7,193 nucleotides of DNA, from contig JAKOSZ010000271.1 in the NCBI GenBank assembly GCA_029776555.1, positions 1 through 7,193 of the forward strand, read 5' to 3'. Source of the DNA: Bacillota bacterium (GTDB lineage Bacteria; Bacillota; Clostridia; Acetivibrionales; JAKOSZ01). Positions 5,559 to 7,193 of this stretch are shown one piece after another. The notes under the pieces were generated by a model that saw only the letters and a list, made by a program, of their open reading frames with translations, was not told the DNA's origin and ran no database searches. The position numbers and the translations under genes are program-made. Every line of letters begins with the position of its first letter. Positions within the stretch are counted from its first letter, which is position 1.

Positions 5559-5580
5559 ATATTGCAAAATTATGCAATAT
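5559..5580. promoter_or_regulatory. Perfect inverted repeat, candidate operator
   Basis: ATATTGCA (5559-5566) and TGCAATAT (5573-5580) are perfect 8-base inverted repeats around AAATTA. The element covers the -35 hexamer and most of the spacer of the promoter proposed at 5562-5590. That is where a dimeric repressor would block RNA polymerase. The 22-base size and symmetry fit a helix-turn-helix dimer site, but the regulator is unknown. Confidence 0.45.
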
Positions 5581-5590
5581 GGCATATTAT
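5562..5590 (+). promoter_or_regulatory. Candidate sigma-A promoter for the PilT-like gene
   Basis: TTGCAA (5562-5567) and TATTAT (5585-5590) are separated by 17 bases. Transcription would start near 5597, about 75 bases before the ATG at 5673. The palindrome at 5559-5580 overlaps it. The downstream sensor-kinase-like gene is only 58 bases past the PilT-like stop codon and probably shares this promoter. Confidence 0.5.
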
Positions 5591-5672
5591 TAAATCACAC
5601 CCGAACAAATCCATATTAAATCAGGCGAGCTGGTTAAAATACTGTTTTACTGGTATTTCGGAGATATATATC

Positions 5673-6701
5673 ATGTATGCCTTGGATATTATTGCTGATA
5701 TTCTTGAATCGGTAAAGGGGAAAAATGTCACCGACATTCATTTAACCGCAGGGGCTGTTCCGGCAATAAGGATTGACGGAAAGCTGACCTATGCGGCAGG
5801 TTTTGAAGTGATCAGGCCTGACGATACCAAGAATATGGCCAATGAAATGTTAAACGCCGAACAGAAAGCGGTACTGGAGAGCAAGCACTACATATGCGCC
5901 ACCATTGCGCTGAAAGACATAGGAAGGATAAGAGCCAATATTTATCAGCAGCGAAGCTCTTACGCCATTAACATAAAAATTCTGGACAACGCAATAAAGA
6001 CCCTTGAGGAGTTGGAAATCCCGCAGGTCGTCACAGACCTGTACAAAAAAGAAAGCGGGCTGATTTTAATCTGCGGGAATAAAAACAGCGGCAAGTCAAC
6101 TACGGTGGCGTCTATTATTAAGAAAATAAGCCAGAACCGGGAGTGCCAGGTATTAACAATTGAAAACCCCATCAAGTTCTTGTATAAACATGATAAGGCA
6201 CTTGTTAATCAAAAAGAAGTGGGAATCGACGTATTGAGCTTTGAAGAAGGCATATGCTCCGCCATGGACCAGGATGCCGACGTAATAATGACCAGTTATG
6301 CCGGGGCTCCGGAGATATTTTCCGCGATTCTCACTGCCGCTGAACGCGGGCATTTGGTGATAGCGACCCTTCATACGGTAAATACGGTTTCCGCCATTGA
6401 ATACATACTGGCCATGTTTCCTGCCGAAAGGAGGGAGCATGTAAGGGTTGTGCTCGGCAATGCGCTTCAGGGGATTGTGTGCCAGAAGCTGATCCCGGGA
6501 AAAAGCGGCGGCTGCTATAAGCTGGCGGTGGAGGTGATGCTTGCAACCCAGGCCGCGAAAAACTTAATTGTAGAGAATAAGATACACCAGATTCCTGCCT
6601 TAATGAAGGCAAGCAAATCACTGGGAATGATTACGATGGAGGATTCAGTAAGAGAGCTTTATAACAGAGGAGAAATAGACGAAAGCTGGTTAAATTCCTA
6701 G
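5673..6701 (+). CDS. Divergent PilT-like type II/IV secretion ATPase
   Basis: The 342 residues match the length and full domain order of PilT, the hexameric ATPase that powers type IV pilus retraction at the cytoplasmic membrane. The N-terminal PAS-like domain carries TDIHLTAGAVPAIRIDGKL (20-38). The ATPase domain has Walker A GNKNSGKST (135-143), an Asp-box-like IENPIKF (163-169), NQKEVG (179-184), His box ATLHT (231-235) and a C-terminal GMITMEDSVREL helix. Several catalytic features deviate: PilT's GEMRD at the Walker B end is SYAGA here (Ser208-Tyr209), RQDPD is DQDAD (199-203), and IEDPIEY has lost its second and third acids. ATP binding looks possible, but hydrolysis may be impaired. 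ATG 5673 lies 9 bases after GGAG; a frame from TTG 5541 crosses the promoter. No pilin or assembly genes are in the window. Confidence 0.85.
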   Translation: MYALDIIADILESVKGKNVTDIHLTAGAVPAIRIDGKLTYAAGFEVIRPDDTKNMANEMLNAEQKAVLESKHYICATIALKDIGRIRANIYQQRSSYAINIKILDNAIKTLEELEIPQVVTDLYKKESGLILICGNKNSGKSTTVASIIKKISQNRECQVLTIENPIKFLYKHDKALVNQKEVGIDVLSFEEGICSAMDQDADVIMTSYAGAPEIFSAILTAAERGHLVIATLHTVNTVSAIEYILAMFPAERREHVRVVLGNALQGIVCQKLIPGKSGGCYKLAVEVMLATQAAKNLIVENKIHQIPALMKASKSLGMITMEDSVRELYNRGEIDESWLNS

Positions 6702-6759
6702 CTGGATAATAGAGAGACAGACCGGTTAATTATTTGTTATGTATAAGGGAGAAATGCTC

Positions 6760-7193
6760 TTGTTCAAAAGGATTGCAAAAGGTAATATAACGGGTTTTAT
6801 TGAAATTTACCGTTTTATATCCGTATTCCTGACGGCGTTTTTTTACTTAATCCGCGGGCTGTACGAAGGCTACAGCATTTCTGTCATGCTTTTCATTGTG
6901 GTCTCCATTACAGTATCAACCGCACTCCTGCAGTACCTGTACAGGACAAGCTATAATATAGGAACGAGATTGCAGCTCCTGCTTCTCATAGAGATAGCGG
7001 GCCTGTCTTTTCTCATGCTGTTTACAGGGGGCCTTGAAAGCCCGTTTATATGGTGTTTTTTAAACCCGCTTTTGATAATCTCTTACCACATGCCCCTGCC
7101 GCTGAAAGTCATATACCTGGCCTCCAATTTCTTTGTTCTGTGCGGTGCAGGGTATTTTGTTGAAAGGCCGTCAGGATTAGGGGAATACCTGAT
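6760..7193 (+). CDS. Polytopic membrane protein, probable N-terminal domain of a sensor histidine kinase (partial)
   Basis: The frame stays open to the right edge, giving about 144 residues. From the TTG start, hydrophobic segments lie near 16-31, 40-60, 70-88, 96-109 and 113-133, so at least four or five membrane spans are present. FTGGLESPFIWCFLNPLL (88-105) matches the TGGxxSPF motif I associate with membrane input domains of Bacillota and RegB-like sensor histidine kinases. The kinase core (H-box, ATPase) would lie beyond the window, so the assignment is inferred. Start choice: AAGGGAG (6745-6751) gives ideal 8-base spacing to TTG 6760; in-frame ATGs at 6754 (too close) and 6739 (no SD) are alternatives. 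It is 58 bases downstream of the PilT-like gene and likely cotranscribed. Confidence 0.6.
   Translation, partial: MFKRIAKGNITGFIEIYRFISVFLTAFFYLIRGLYEGYSISVMLFIVVSITVSTALLQYLYRTSYNIGTRLQLLLLIEIAGLSFLMLFTGGLESPFIWCFLNPLLIISYHMPLPLKVIYLASNFFVLCGAGYFVERPSGLGEYL

Noticed and set aside
5541..5672. Upstream TTG start for the PilT-like protein
   Set aside because: The extra 44 residues would run through the promoter and palindrome, and ATG 5673 has an SD and matches the usual PilT N-terminus.

Overview
The window looks like a chromosomal segment from a Gram-positive anaerobe of the class Clostridia (Bacillota). The support is: strong purine-rich ribosome binding sites (AAGGGGA, AAGGGGAG, GGGAGG), moderate GC with AT-rich promoters, a bacterial group II intron resembling class IIC, a PilT-family ATPase gene followed by a membrane protein of sensor-kinase type, and a cluster of short GGGGACGG palindromic repeats of a kind I associate with Clostridia. 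I cannot name a genus.

Layout. Bases 1-199 are the 3' end of a group II intron: the last codons of its reverse transcriptase/maturase, then RNA domains V and VI and the 3' splice boundary. Eight bases beyond that boundary, on the opposite strand, ends a gene for a uroporphyrinogen-decarboxylase-fold protein (207-1262, minus). About 770 bases of non-coding DNA follow (1263-2029). They hold a plausible promoter for the minus-strand gene, a GC-rich structured stretch ending in a terminator-like hairpin, and a possible leader peptide with a very strong Shine-Dalgarno sequence overlapping two competing hairpins. Three plus-strand genes come next: a PHP-domain phosphoesterase (2030-2728), a cupin related to type I phosphomannose isomerase (3109-4314) and a short NIF3/DUF34 dinuclear-metal protein (4479-5252). 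A good promoter and a leader with alternative hairpins precede the cupin gene. Four copies of a 25-29 base palindromic repeat sit between the cupin and NIF3 genes.

After 420 non-coding bases, a promoter overlapped by a perfect 8+8 inverted repeat precedes a divergent PilT-like ATPase (5673-6701). A polytopic membrane protein follows and runs off the window (from about 6760); it looks like the input domain of a sensor histidine kinase.

How the genes may work together. The URO-D-like protein, PHP protein, PMI-like cupin and NIF3-like protein all belong to metal-dependent families, and three of them are consecutive and co-oriented. An uncharacterised catabolic or sugar/phosphate-ester pathway is a reasonable but unproven reading. 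The PilT-like protein keeps its Walker A motif but has Ser-Tyr where PilT has the Gly-Glu of the Walker B/catalytic glutamate motif. It may therefore be a regulatory or sensing paralogue rather than a retraction motor, which makes the adjacent sensor-kinase-like gene interesting.
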